A stretch of DNA of 12,985 nucleotides, from positions 1-12,985 of the forward strand of contig JADGIF010000246.1 in the NCBI GenBank assembly GCA_018985225.1, in the 5' to 3' direction. The translations under genes were made by a program, and so were the position numbers. Below the pieces are notes generated by a model that searched no databases, was not told where the DNA came from, and saw only the letters and a program-made list of their open reading frames with translations. This stretch comes from Amoeboradix gromovi (Eukaryota; Sanchytriomycota; Sanchytriomycetes; Sanchytriales; Sanchytriaceae). Shown in pieces: positions 1 through 8,403 of this stretch (position 1 is its first letter; the number at the start of each line of letters is the position of its first letter).

Positions 1-81
1 TCTTAAATCCATAAAATTAATAAAGCTGAAATAATCTTCCAAGTTGTTACAGAAAGTTAGTCCAGTTTTTATATTTGATGT
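1..81 (-). repeat. Repeat copy A (inverted, truncated by window edge)
   Basis: The reverse complement of this stretch matches copies B (9291-9426) and C (12851-12985) almost base for base, from the GACATCAAATATAAAAACTG end outward to the window edge. Only about 80 of the 135 bp are inside the window. On the + strand it reads toward the ATPase gene and ends in a TATA-like run, TTTTTATATTTG, followed by ATGTCTCAC. The ATG opens only seven codons before a TAA, so nothing is encoded here. The orientation is opposite to the other two copies. Whether it is a solo terminus, a dispersed promoter repeat or a subtelomeric repeat cannot be decided from one window. Confidence 0.9.
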
Positions 82-122
82 CTCACATTTATATAGTTTA
101 AATGGCAGCAAATACGTAAAAG

Positions 123-180
123 CATCGATTTATTCGCAAAACCTGTTATGTACATCGATTGTAGAACCTGTTCGAATTTG
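123..180 (+). repeat. Imperfect tandem pair upstream of the ATPase gene
   Basis: Two adjacent units of about 28-30 bp share the order CATCGATT, a short spacer, then AACCTGTT. The units are at roughly 123-152 and 153-180. The pair sits 70-125 bp before the ATPase start. It may be a short upstream regulatory duplication, but no known site was recognised. Confidence 0.4.
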
Positions 181-183
181 TTA

Positions 184-212
184 GCTCAGTTTCTGATTTT
201 GTGTCTCATTTC
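184..212 (+). promoter_or_regulatory. Promoter/start-like segment before the ATPase gene
   Basis: The segment around 179-215 (GTTAGCTCAGTTTCTGATTT then TGTGTCTCATTTC) aligns with the inner end of repeat copy A (GTTAGTCCAGTTTTTATATT then TGATGTCTCACATTT). It keeps TTAG, CAGTTT, TTTG and TGTCTCA in the same order. The ATG of the repeat is GTG here, so translation probably starts at the later ATG at 249. The likeness suggests a shared core-promoter or initiator architecture. It could also be a diverged duplicate of copy A. Confidence 0.4.
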
Positions 213-248
213 ATTAGGAGTTGTATTCAAACGTGGAATTTTCAGAAT

Positions 249-3200
249 ATGGTCCTCTCTTACTCAAATCCAGTACGATTAGACCCTTTTGTCCAGAATC
301 AATCACTGGAAGATGGTGAGCTTGACGTGAAGTTTACTTTGCATGCGGAATCAAGAGTTTCTAAATTTCTTTTTCACCTTTGCGGCATTCTATCGGGCGG
401 CATTCTATACCTTGTATGCTATTGGATGCCTAGAATTTATGCTAATTTGTTTACCAACGTTATTTTAAACAGTTTAATACTTGATTCTACTTCAAGTTCC
501 AGTAGCAATATTTTATCTCCTCCTCAATTCTCTGGCAATTATCTGTATGTGTGCGACCTTCACAAGCTCAAGTCAAGATATACATTGTATGTCTTGTGTC
601 AAAATACTTGGAATGAAAATGTATTAATTAATTTTATTGATTTACCGTTCAATGTGTTTGTGGCCAATGCACTTCCTTATTCGGCTACGCATTCATTCTT
701 TCTCAAGTCTATCCAGAAGTATCATTTTAATCTATCTTCTGTTCTTTATTTTGAGTACAGATCTTGCAGATACATCTTTGATCCTTTAGACTTAAAATTG
801 GTATCTCTTACTAATTACAAGGACTGGAACTGGATTAATGACAACTCCTGTTTCTGTCAGGAGCTAAGCGACCAGCTGTCTACCACGTCCATCAGCCAAA
901 TTCTTGAACACGGTTTACCCTCCAGCTTTGCTCACGAGAAGTCTTTAATACTTGGTTTGAATGACATTAATATTAATCCTCCTTCAATTCCTCAACTAAT
1001 GATACATGAAATATTGCATCCCTTTTACATCTTCCAATTATTCAGCATTGCTGTTTGGCTGGCTGAGAATTATTACTTTTATGCGGTTTGTATATTTTTC
1101 ATATCTCTAATTAGCAGTGTTCAGAACTTGTTCGATACTAGACGAAATTATGCTAGGTTAGAAGAATTGAGTAAATTTACCTGTCAAATCAAAGTATTTA
1201 GAAACGACAAATGGTCGATCATTCAGAGCCATGATTTGGTGCCAGGGGATATATACAAGGTGCCACTGCCTTATAGTAGCTTAGTAACTGATTCTAATGC
1301 TGTCCCTCCTTGTGATTCAATATTACTGCTAGGCGACTGTATTGTTAACGAATCAGCACTTACTGGTGAGTCAATTCCAACATCCAAGCACGGTATACTT
1401 GGAAAGAATGGTGATCTAACACAGGAATTAGAGCTCTTCTTAAATAGTGTTAAAATTGATGCTCCCACGATGGAATCTAAGCATTTACAAAATGTGCTGT
1501 TTTCGGGTACAAAAATCATACAGGGCACACCATCTTCGGTAAACAACGACATAATTGCCATGGTATTAAGAATTGGATTTCAAACTACAAAAGGAAGTCT
1601 AGTTAGATCTATGCTTCACCCAAGACAATTGAAGTTCAAGTTTTATCAAGATTCTTTTAAATTCATTGGAATCATGGCATTAGTGGCACTGATAGGGTTC
1701 ATATATACAACTTATAATTTTGTGATAATGGGCGAATCATGGTATATTATATGTTTGCGCGGTTTAGATTTGGTAACAATTACTGTTCCACCTGCATTGC
1801 TGTCGGCAATGAGCGTGGGAATAGGATTTGCTCTACATAGATTAAGAAAGGAAGACATATACTGCATATCGCCTAATCGCATCAATGTTGCAGGGTTGAT
1901 TAATCTGCTGCTATTTGATAAGACTGGGACACTGACTGTGGATGGCTTAGTGTTATTAGGTGCGCAAGAATGTATTACAAGCAAGAATAAGCTGATATTT
2001 GACTCTGCAGTAGCTGAATGTAGGAGTGAACTGCAAAGGCATGGTAAAATGAACAGAATGCTTATTTGTATGGCTACATGCCACGACATCAAATTGGTAA
2101 ACTCACACTTACTGGGGGATCCACTGGAGCTAGAGATGTTTAAATTTACAAACGGTGTGTTTAAGAATGGGCTGATTACACTTCAAGGTGAGGAAATAGA
2201 AATAATAAAGATTTTTGAGTTTGACGCTGCACTAAGACAGATGAGTGTCATCATCAGAATAAAAGCCAAGTATTATTTGACTGTTAAGGGTGCTCCGGAA
2301 GTATTCCAGCAGTCTTGTGAAATGTTGCCGCTAGATTTTAATGAAATTCTCTCAGAATGCAGCCATAATGGATTTAGGGTGTTGGCTTGCGGAATTAAGG
2401 AATTGAAAAGCGCAGAACTTAGCTTTACTAGAGTCGAACTAGAAAAAGATATCGATTTTATTGGATTTCTAATATTTGAGAATAAACTGAAATTGGGGAC
2501 TACGAGAGTAATAGAGACACTGAATGCTGCTAGAATACATATGGGTATGTGTACGGGTGACAACATGCTAACTGCAATATCAGTAGGCAGGGAATGTGGA
2601 TTGCTACCACCTAGTCCACGATTGATATCTAACCTTAGAAAATCGAGCCTAGCGATGCATAATATAGTATACGACAACCTTTTTCCTCAAGAAGCTGGTT
2701 ATGTTAATATGGATGATGAAATGATACCCAGTGGGTCATTCAGTATGCGTAACAACTCTCTATTAGAAAATAGACAGAACAGCGGCTTTTCTTCTTCTAG
2801 CAGCGATACAGAATATCCAGAAACACAGCTAGAGTCACCGGGTTCATTGGTACTGGGTGGATCTGAATCTAACTTCTTGTTATTCATCCCGTGTTATAAT
2901 AATCACAATTTAGAATGGAGATCATTAGATGTTCCTATTTTGAGACTGAAAGACATGAGCATCGAAATAAACATGGACATATCACATTTAAAGGTGCAGT
3001 TTTCTCCACGGTTCATGAGTAATTTGCAAAAACAAGAATCATTCTTGCGAGAGAATCTGAGTGTTTTAGAAAACATTCAGATATGTTTTGCAATGGACGG
3101 TGATTGCTACAACTATCTGGTACAAAATAAGCCATTCAATGAATTGGAGTACTATTTAACAAAGTGTAGAATCTTTGCACGAATGAGTCCAGATCAAAAA

Positions 3201-4083
3201 GCAGACTTGGTGGAGAGATTGCAAAAGGTAGACTATGTTGTAGGATTTGTTGGAGATGGTATTTTATTTTAATTTAGGTGCAAATGACTGTGGTGCGTTG
3301 AAAGCAAGTGATGTTGGTTTGAGCCTTAGTGAAGCAGAAGCTAGCATTGCTGCTCCTTTTACCAGCAAAAATTTCGAGATAGAGTGTGTTGTTACTTTGA
3401 TGAGAGAGGGAAGAGCTGCATTGACCACTAGCTTTAGCTGCTTCAAATACATGGCCATGTACAGCTTAATCCAATTTATAACAGTCACAATGCTGTACAA
3501 TGTGGGTAGCAATCTGGGTGACTTGCAGTTCCTTTATGTTGATTTACTCCTTATACTTCCACTAGCTATTACTATGGCTTACAACGGGCCATGTGAGTAT
3601 CTACATTCAAAGAAACCAACAGCCAATCTATTTAGTGTCAAAGTGCTAGGCAGTCTGTTAGGTCAAGTAGTAGTACAGTTCGCATTCCAATTGTGCCTGT
3701 ATATAATAATTAAAAGTACTAGTTTCTATACTAGACCACAAACTAATCCAGAGACTGAAGATATACGGTGCTTTGAGAATACAGTTTTATTTATCAATTC
3801 CTCATTCCAGTACATAATACTAGCATGTGTCTATAGCATTGGTCCACCTTACAGAGCCCCGCTAAGTAAAAATACGGTGTTTATAATAGTAGTCATGATA
3901 TTAACATTTATAACAACGATATTGAGTATGGGGATCTTTAAATGGTCGACAAGAGTAATGGAGCTTATGGATATGCCGTTTTGGTTTAGATCGATGCTAA
4001 TAGCATATAGTTTATTAAACTTTGTAGCAAGCTGGATTGGAGAAAAGTACATATTCAGAGGCCTGCTTAAGTCGTGGAACTAA
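249..4083 (+). CDS. P5B-type cation/polyamine transporting ATPase (ATP13A-like)
   Basis: Join 249..3258 and 3278..4083, giving 1271 residues, close to other P5B ATPases. It is a membrane P-type pump; P5B relatives act on endolysosomal membranes and ATP13A2 exports polyamines. An N-terminal membrane hairpin lies near residues 41-63. The actuator loop TGES is at 372-375 and the M4 motif at 514-518. The phosphorylation motif DKTGTLT has its aspartate at 557. KGAPE is near 680, TGDN at 769-772, and GDGAND at 1002-1007 is restored by splicing. Six C-terminal membrane segments follow. A serine-rich acidic insert (about 829-870) lies between TGDN and GDGAND. Oddity: M4 reads PPALL where P5B pumps have PPALP. 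The frame is open upstream to a GTG at 201, but ATG 249 fits the family better. An AATAAA follows the stop by 7 bp. Substrate cannot be told from sequence. Confidence 0.95.
3259..3277 (+). other. 19-nt intron in the P5B ATPase gene
   Basis: The sequence GTATTTTATTTTAATTTAG interrupts codon 1004 in phase 1. Unspliced, the frame ends at a TAA just after GDG. Removing exactly these 19 nt gives GGT GCA AAT GAC, so the invariant P-type motif GDGAND is restored and the reading continues for 268 more codons in the ATPase family. The insert has GT and AG ends and is 18/19 A+T or splice-site bases. A random indel would not carry both borders and leave the motif exact. Confidence 0.93.
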
Positions 4084-4090
4084 CAACAAC

Positions 4091-4096
4091 AATAAA
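4091..4096 (+). terminator. Poly(A) signal of the ATPase gene
   Basis: AATAAA begins 8 bases after the TAA stop. The convergent eIF2 gamma gene ends 29 bp further on, so the 3' UTR must be very short or must overlap the neighbour. Confidence 0.6.
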
Positions 4097-4116
4097 TTAT
4101 AATAGAGTAATAGCAT

Positions 4117-4122
4117 TTTATT
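4117..4122 (-). terminator. Poly(A) signal of the eIF2 gamma gene
   Basis: On the minus strand AATAAA starts 2 bases after the TGA stop. It lies in the same 41-bp gap as the convergent ATPase signal, so transcripts of the two genes probably overlap at their 3' ends. Confidence 0.6.
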
Positions 4123-4124
4123 TA

Positions 4125-5732
4125 TCAGTTGCTTGGTTCTAATATCTGCCCATTTAAGATAGTTGCCCAACCAATTAATCTCCAATGCTTCTCGATTTTA
4201 CGACTTAGTGCTATCCTTTCACCAATATCAGCACACACAGGTTGAGTTAAGACGACTTTAGCCATATCGTCTTTAATATTCAGAACTTTGCCTCCAGTAC
4301 TAGTAGATCCGATGTTGACCATTAATAACTCTTTTTTAGCCAGCTTCTGTACTTTCGTCTGATTGCCGTCAATACTCTGAACACCCAAAAGCCTGCGTAG
4401 TAAGAAGAATTGAATTTCAATTTCTAAATACACTTTCGGTAGACAGCCAACATGCCCCAAAACGTTTCCAATTAATCTATCAGCTCGACATAAAGATGGA
4501 TCAATCTTGGTGCCGACACCGATTAATCCACCAGGAACAGCCACTTGTAAGGAGTTACTTTCTGCAAATAAGCTAGTGATTTTAGAAAAAATGGGAGTAC
4601 AACGAGTGTTTCCTTGTTCATCCTTCCATTGTCTACCGGGCAGCACCTCTATCTCATCACCAATGCGTAATACCCCACATAAAATGGATCCACCAGCTAT
4701 ACCACCAACAACATCACAAACATCAGTTCCAGGTTTATTCACATCAAAACTACGAATCACAATCATTTTAGCCGGGGATTGCAGGTCTCGAATAGGGAGA
4801 GGAATGTACTTTAGAACGCATTCATTCACAGCATCAACATTGTACTTTAACTGGGCAGAAATAGGGATAACAGGAGATCCGCTAGCGCATGTACCTTTAA
4901 CAAACTCTTTGATATCATTGTACTGAGACTTGACGTCTTCTTCCTTGACCAAATCCACTTTATTCTGTAAAATGATGATTTTCTGCAGTTTCATTATCTC
5001 CACTGCTGCCAAATGTTCAGAAGTTTGTGGTTGAGGACATTTCTCATTTGCAGCCACTAGCAAAAACGCAGCGTCCATAACAGCAGCTCCATTCAACATA
5101 GTGGCCATTAGAATATCGTGACCAGGGCAATCAACAAAGCTAATATGGCGCTGAAGTGTTAATGGCTTGTTGCAATGCTTACAAGGCGGTGAATCTTCTG
5201 TACTTGAGGAGTAACTCTGATAGCAGTCGGGCTCAGGGCAGTTTTCACATTTGTATATCTTAGCATTAGCATAACCTAATTTGATTGTGATGTTTCTTTC
5301 CATTTCATTCTTAAAACGAACAGTTTTTACACCAGATATTGCTTTAACTACAGTACTTTTTCCATGAGCCACATGTCCAATCGTGCCTATGTTAACAGTG
5401 GCCTGTCTCGAAATTACTTCCAGAGTGCTTGTCGTAAGCTTCGAGTTCTCTAATTTAGAAATTTCAGTTTGGTCAGCTAGTCCTTTGGATTCAGAGTGTA
5501 TGGCAGAAGCAATGTTATTAACGTTGTGCTCTTTATCTGGTAAATTAAACTTTACTTTTCTTACTTGCTCATCCGTCTCTTCTTTTTCAGAATCACTTTC
5601 CTCTCCATATTGCTTCAAAATCTTTTTCCTCATGTCATCATCAACTGGCTCTGCGTCTAAACTTACTTCTTCTCTCTTAACAATAGTGTCTTTACTCTTG
5701 ACAACAGATTCCATTTGTTTCGGAGACTCCAT
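4125..5732 (-). CDS. Translation initiation factor eIF2 subunit gamma
   Basis: 535 residues, intronless. eIF2 gamma is the GTPase core of the eIF2 trimer that brings Met-tRNAi to the 40S subunit in the cytosol. The GTPase domain starts near residue 110: G1 GHVAHGKST 119-127, switch-I NITIKLG 147-153, a zinc knuckle with Cys 162, 165, 170, 184 and 187, G3 DCPGH 201-205, G4 NKVD 257-260, and SAQLKYN as G5. The two beta-barrel domains follow, with conserved stretches such as [35 protein letters not shown] and a C-terminal [10 protein letters not shown]. The first 105 residues are a charged, probably disordered extension, similar in length to the yeast protein. The ATG at 5732 is the first in frame. 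The stop is TGA, showing TGA is a stop in this genome. It lies 37 bp downstream of the ERGIC2-like gene on the same strand. Confidence 0.97.
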   Translation of the reverse strand: MESPKQMESVVKSKDTIVKREEVSLDAEPVDDDMRKKILKQYGEESDSEKEETDEQVRKVKFNLPDKEHNVNNIASAIHSESKGLADQTEISKLENSKLTTSTLEVISRQATVNIGTIGHVAHGKSTVVKAISGVKTVRFKNEMERNITIKLGYANAKIYKCENCPEPDCYQSYSSSTEDSPPCKHCNKPLTLQRHISFVDCPGHDILMATMLNGAAVMDAAFLLVAANEKCPQPQTSEHLAAVEIMKLQKIIILQNKVDLVKEEDVKSQYNDIKEFVKGTCASGSPVIPISAQLKYNVDAVNECVLKYIPLPIRDLQSPAKMIVIRSFDVNKPGTDVCDVVGGIAGGSILCGVLRIGDEIEVLPGRQWKDEQGNTRCTPIFSKITSLFAESNSLQVAVPGGLIGVGTKIDPSLCRADRLIGNVLGHVGCLPKVYLEIEIQFFLLRRLLGVQSIDGNQTKVQKLAKKELLMVNIGSTSTGGKVLNIKDDMAKVVLTQPVCADIGERIALSRKIEKHWRLIGWATILNGQILEPSN

Positions 5733-5758
5733 TCAAAAATAATATTATTAAAAACAAG

Positions 5759-5764
5759 TTTATT
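5759..5764 (-). terminator. Poly(A) signal of the ERGIC2/Erv41-like gene
   Basis: AATAAA starts 5 bases after the TAA stop on the minus strand and only about 27 bp before the eIF2 gamma start codon. The terminator of one gene and the promoter of the next must share this 37-bp gap. Confidence 0.6.
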
Positions 5765-5769
5765 AGATT

Positions 5770-6761
5770 TTAATCCATCTTAGATGAAGAAGATTTGGCT
5801 TTCAGTGTAGTAAGCATACTAGAAACGGCAAATATGAGTTTAGTCGAACTAAAAACACCCCCTATAATTGCACACAGTCTTAGCAAGAACCCTGCAAACC
5901 CTTTGGAGTGATCGCGAACTGTGTTATGGAATTCAGCAATGTTATACTTGAAGAATATACCTGGAGATCGTCTGTTTTCCTCAGAAACCTCCATGTCATA
6001 TTCACTTACGCTATACTGGAATGTCTGCAATTTGGTACCCCATGCGTCTACATAAGTTATGTAATACTGATATAAGAAGTTGGGACGATATGAATAAAAT
6101 ATCTATAATTCCAGAAATGTGAATGCGCCACTTTTTTAACGCCATTTAAAGGATTAACAAGGCCCGAATAATGACTTCCAAAGCTTAAATTATTAATGAC
6201 GTGAGTCAGATTCATAGTGTCATGTGATGCGTGTTTACCGGAGTGCAAATGGCCTGACGGTGTTAAATGCAGATTACCATTTAGTTTGGGCAAGTCAATT
6301 TTGCCATGAACTCTACAACCTAAAATTTTTTCATTTTTTCCATCTCTTCTCGACGGTGCCTTTTTATACTCATGATGCTCAACGCCTTGCTCATAATCAA
6401 GTAAGAAATCATGCGAGTCTTTCACAAACGCACTATTTGCTCTATAAAGTGTATCAGACTCATCAAGAATGTCAATGGCTATGTCATCACAGGGCATTCC
6501 CAAGATAATGTCTAAATTAATTTTCAGGTCGTTTTTAACGCTAATTTCTGAGTCTACAGTAAAGTCTTGTATTTGATGAGAATGCGAGTACGTGTATATT
6601 TCTGCAATTAAAACTAGAGCCAAGAAACAACTTAAAATTATTGAGGTTGACTGTGTTGCTTTGGTGCTTAACTGAATTTCTTCTTTTGGCTTCGTGAAAG
6701 CATCGAATCTCTCGAAGTTATCTTGTACTTTAGATACCGAAGATCTTTTTCGAAGCGACAT
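5770..6761 (-). CDS. ERGIC2/Erv41-like ER-Golgi cargo receptor subunit
   Basis: Join 6761..6068 and 6047..5770, giving 323 residues. Erv41/Erv46-family proteins are two-pass membrane proteins cycling between ER and Golgi in COPII/COPI vesicles. Visible are an N-terminal FERFDAF motif (17-22), TM1 near 40-58, and a lumenal part with CRVHGKIDLPKLNGNLH, an NLTH N-glycosylation sequon and NNLSFG. After the intron comes IVPTSYINAWGTK, then FQYSVSEYD, then TM2 with RLCAIIGGVFSS. NPL(N/D)G and RLC(A/G)I(I/V)GG(V/I)FS point to ERGIC2/Erv41 rather than ERGIC1 or ERGIC3. The open frame runs upstream to a GTG at 6797. I chose ATG 6761 because the domain starts soon after it. The first exon is preceded by TTTTATTCTGAC, similar to the start context of the repeats. 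The Erv46 partner is not in the window. Confidence 0.93.
6048..6067 (-). other. 20-nt intron in the ERGIC2/Erv41-like gene
   Basis: On the minus strand GTATTACATAACTTATGTAG lies in phase 1 after TAT ATC A. Unspliced, the frame ends in TAA within the insert. Removing it yields TAT ATC AAC GCA TGG, joining IVPTSYI to NAWGTKLQTFQYS in the correct family order. Like the ATPase intron it starts GTATT and ends TAG. Confidence 0.9.
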
Positions 6762-6880
6762 GTCAGAATAAAATGAGGGTGTGTTTCGTGACAACACAAT
6801 TTTGAAATAAGTTTGACGGAAGATTTAAAATATAAAATTGACATTTACTATTGCTTTGCTTTTGATGCGAAAAGCTTAGC

Positions 6881-7153
6881 CTAATCTTTGTTTAGTTTTA
6901 AGTATCGAATAAAATTATCTGCAATTTCACTTATATTTGAGTCTACTATATGATCCTCTTTCTCTTCTTCCACATCACATATGGATTGCATAATTCTATT
7001 CCATGAGTCTGCTACGGGGTCTGCTGAGGATAATATATTCCCGTATATTTTTAAAATTTTATCGAATGCTTTAACGTCATACTTATGATCCTCTGATAAG
7101 GAAAAATCTCTCTGAAGAAATAGTTTTTGTTGTGTTCTAGTCAATTGGGACAT
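6881..7153 (-). CDS. Small hypothetical protein, 90 aa
   Basis: An intact ATG-started frame with no family I recognise. The protein is strongly charged, with an acidic stretch (VEEEKEDH) and a basic end, and it has no membrane segment or signal peptide. It starts MSQLTRT in the context AGTATGTCCCAATTG. Nearly the same start context recurs at 8066-8085, where a 2-bp insertion breaks it. It lies 119 bp upstream of the ERGIC2-like start on the same strand, at the border between the intact genes and the decayed region. It may be real, because the frame is clean, but it could be a fragment of a longer lost gene. Confidence 0.4.
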   Translation of the reverse strand: MSQLTRTQQKLFLQRDFSLSEDHKYDVKAFDKILKIYGNILSSADPVADSWNRIMQSICDVEEEKEDHIVDSNISEIADNFIRYLKLNKD

Positions 7154-7344
7154 ACTTTACAAAAACTTGAAAAACTTCTTAAAACAAGTCTCAAGAGGAG
7201 AACTAGTCCTGTAAAAATGTCTCCTATTTTATCACCAAGCTCAAAACGATAACTGGCTGTTATTGGTAAATTGTCATTTTGGTGCAATGATCTGATAATT
7301 GTAGTATAATATTGTTTCGGTATTTTTGGTTGGTGGGACACCAA
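7141..7344 (-). pseudogene. Small open frame with lost ATG, hydrophobic C-terminus
   Basis: 67 codons beginning with GTG at the exact place where the repeat module has ATG (TTTGGTGTCCC here, TTTGATGTCCC in copy B). No in-frame ATG exists anywhere in it, so it needs a GTG start or is dead. The middle contains a hydrophobic leucine-rich stretch (IFTGLVLLLRLVL) that could span a membrane. The frame ends overlapping the start of the 90-aa gene at 7153. No family recognised. Confidence 0.3.
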
Positions 7345-7362
7345 ATATAAAAACTAGACTAA
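7336..7362 (-). repeat. Repeat core D (promoter/start module only)
   Basis: GGACACCAAATATAAAAACT followed by AGACTAA on the + strand matches the innermost 27 bp of repeats A-C with three changes, while the outer 100 bp are absent. On the minus strand it overlaps the TAG that ends the Fanzor relic and then leads into the open frame at 7344. A change from ATG to GTG removed its start codon. Confidence 0.65.
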
Positions 7363-8077
7363 GTCGTCTTTAAAGGAAGTGCTCCATAAGGAGGAATACC
7401 ATTAGTAATAAATGTCCTTCTTTCATTAATGTCATTCCCCTCTTTAAAATAAAACAAGATGTCCCACTGTCTCTTTCAAATATATGAGGTCTTTGAGTGT
7501 CTAAGTAAAAAGTGCATTTTCTTAGGCGATACTCTTTATCTGTTCCATTTTCTAATGTTATTTGTCTCTTTACATCATTGCTCTTATCAGTTTCATTGTT
7601 ACAAACACAACAATGCTTTGAAATATGATGTTCATCTACTAATTCAATTGTGACTTGACTTGCAAACTCTTAGAAAGAAATCTCTTATTGAATGACAAGG
7701 ACTACAATTGTTCTTCTTGAAATTAGTCTTAAATTGACCATCTTCCCAAAATATTAATGTCTTATTAAGCAATTCAAGTCTCATAGACTTTCTTTTTATT
7801 TTTTTCAATTAAGTCTTTCTTGTCCTCTTGAAATCAAGATCAGCCTCTGTCTTTGGTAATGTGAAATTCATGACTGGTCGAATCAATTATCTTCTTTAGT
7901 CACTTCATTCTTTAAATCTGATAAAATCATCTCCATTTTAGATAATCTTAATCCGTATTTTCTAAATTTCCATTGACGATAATCTGGATGACTAAATTCT
8001 TTCATATTACCATGATAGTTATAGTAAATAATTCTAATAGTTTTTTCAATGCTAGTAGCTCGAGACAATTGGGACAC
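7359..8077 (-). pseudogene. Fanzor (TnpB-like nuclease) C-terminal half, decayed
   Basis: Reading the minus strand through at least three frame breaks gives Fanzor landmarks in the right order. First (8077-7883) comes KEFSHPDYRQWKFRKYG, the post-RuvC-I segment with its S..(E/D)Y signature. Next (about 7872-7815) is TLPKTEADLDF. Then (about 7808-7645) LIFWEDGQF, like the family's I.(Y/F)GDG.F strand. RuvC-II follows as LVDEHHISKHCCVC, with the catalytic glutamate at 7633-7631 and the zinc CCVC at 7612-7601. Then come RLRKC and ERDSGTSCFIL, the RuvC-III aspartate region (7471-7469), and a last open stretch ending at TAG 7359. The second zinc Cys pair is degraded to one Cys. Internal TAA and TGA stops and shifts make it inactive. 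RuvC-I is missing. Fanzors are transposon-linked RNA-guided nucleases. The alternative is another TnpB-derived family. Confidence 0.65.
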
Positions 8078-8100
8078 ATACTACAATAACTAGACAGTTT

Positions 8101-8403
8101 ACAAAAATATGATCTTGAGATAATCTATGTTAAAGTCAGAAGTCAGGAAACACTGCAATTATTGAACAAATATTTTTAAATCTGTTTTTTACATTCAAAT
8201 TGTGAAGCTTGATATTTATATCATTAAGATGACTTGAATCAAAATGATTATTTATTTGTACCCGACTCGTTGTCTCCAATAGCATTATCAAAAAGAAAGA
8301 AACGTGACATGAGTCGTGCATTGTGATATATGCCAAAAGAGTTTCATGAGCTTTACAACTGTGAATGAAATAAAATATTAAAGAATATCAATTTTATTTA
8401 TTT
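8101..8403. other. Gap with no recognisable gene
   Basis: The stretch holds only a 66-codon minus-strand frame (8336-8136) that lacks an ATG near its start. It has low-complexity AT-rich composition and no conserved motif. Overlapping AATAAA signals for the minus-strand gene ending at 8404 lie at 8402-8393. I see no tRNA or repeat in it. Confidence 0.5.

Noticed and set aside
171-200. tRNA-like pieces (GTTCGAAT, TTAGCTCAG)
   Set aside because: They are in the wrong order and too close, with no acceptor or anticodon stem that pairs.
201-248. GTG at 201 as the ATPase start
   Set aside because: The frame is open, but nuclear genes use ATG, and the ATG at 249 leaves an N-terminus typical of P5B pumps.
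4507-5742. Plus-strand open frames within the eIF2 gamma gene (4507-4926, 5383-5742) and similar antisense frames in the ATPase gene
   Set aside because: They are antisense shadows of strongly conserved genes with no recognisable product.
7137-7155. GTATGTCCCAATTGACTAG (19 nt, minus strand) as an intron joining the 7344 and 7153 frames
   Set aside because: Splicing it leads to a TAA stop 18 codons later and abandons the intact 90-codon frame, so it does not improve coding.
7459-7653. Plus-strand 64-codon frame starting ATGTCCCAC
   Set aside because: It has the ATGTCCC start seen elsewhere, but it lies antisense to the Fanzor RuvC-II and zinc region, which explains the composition.
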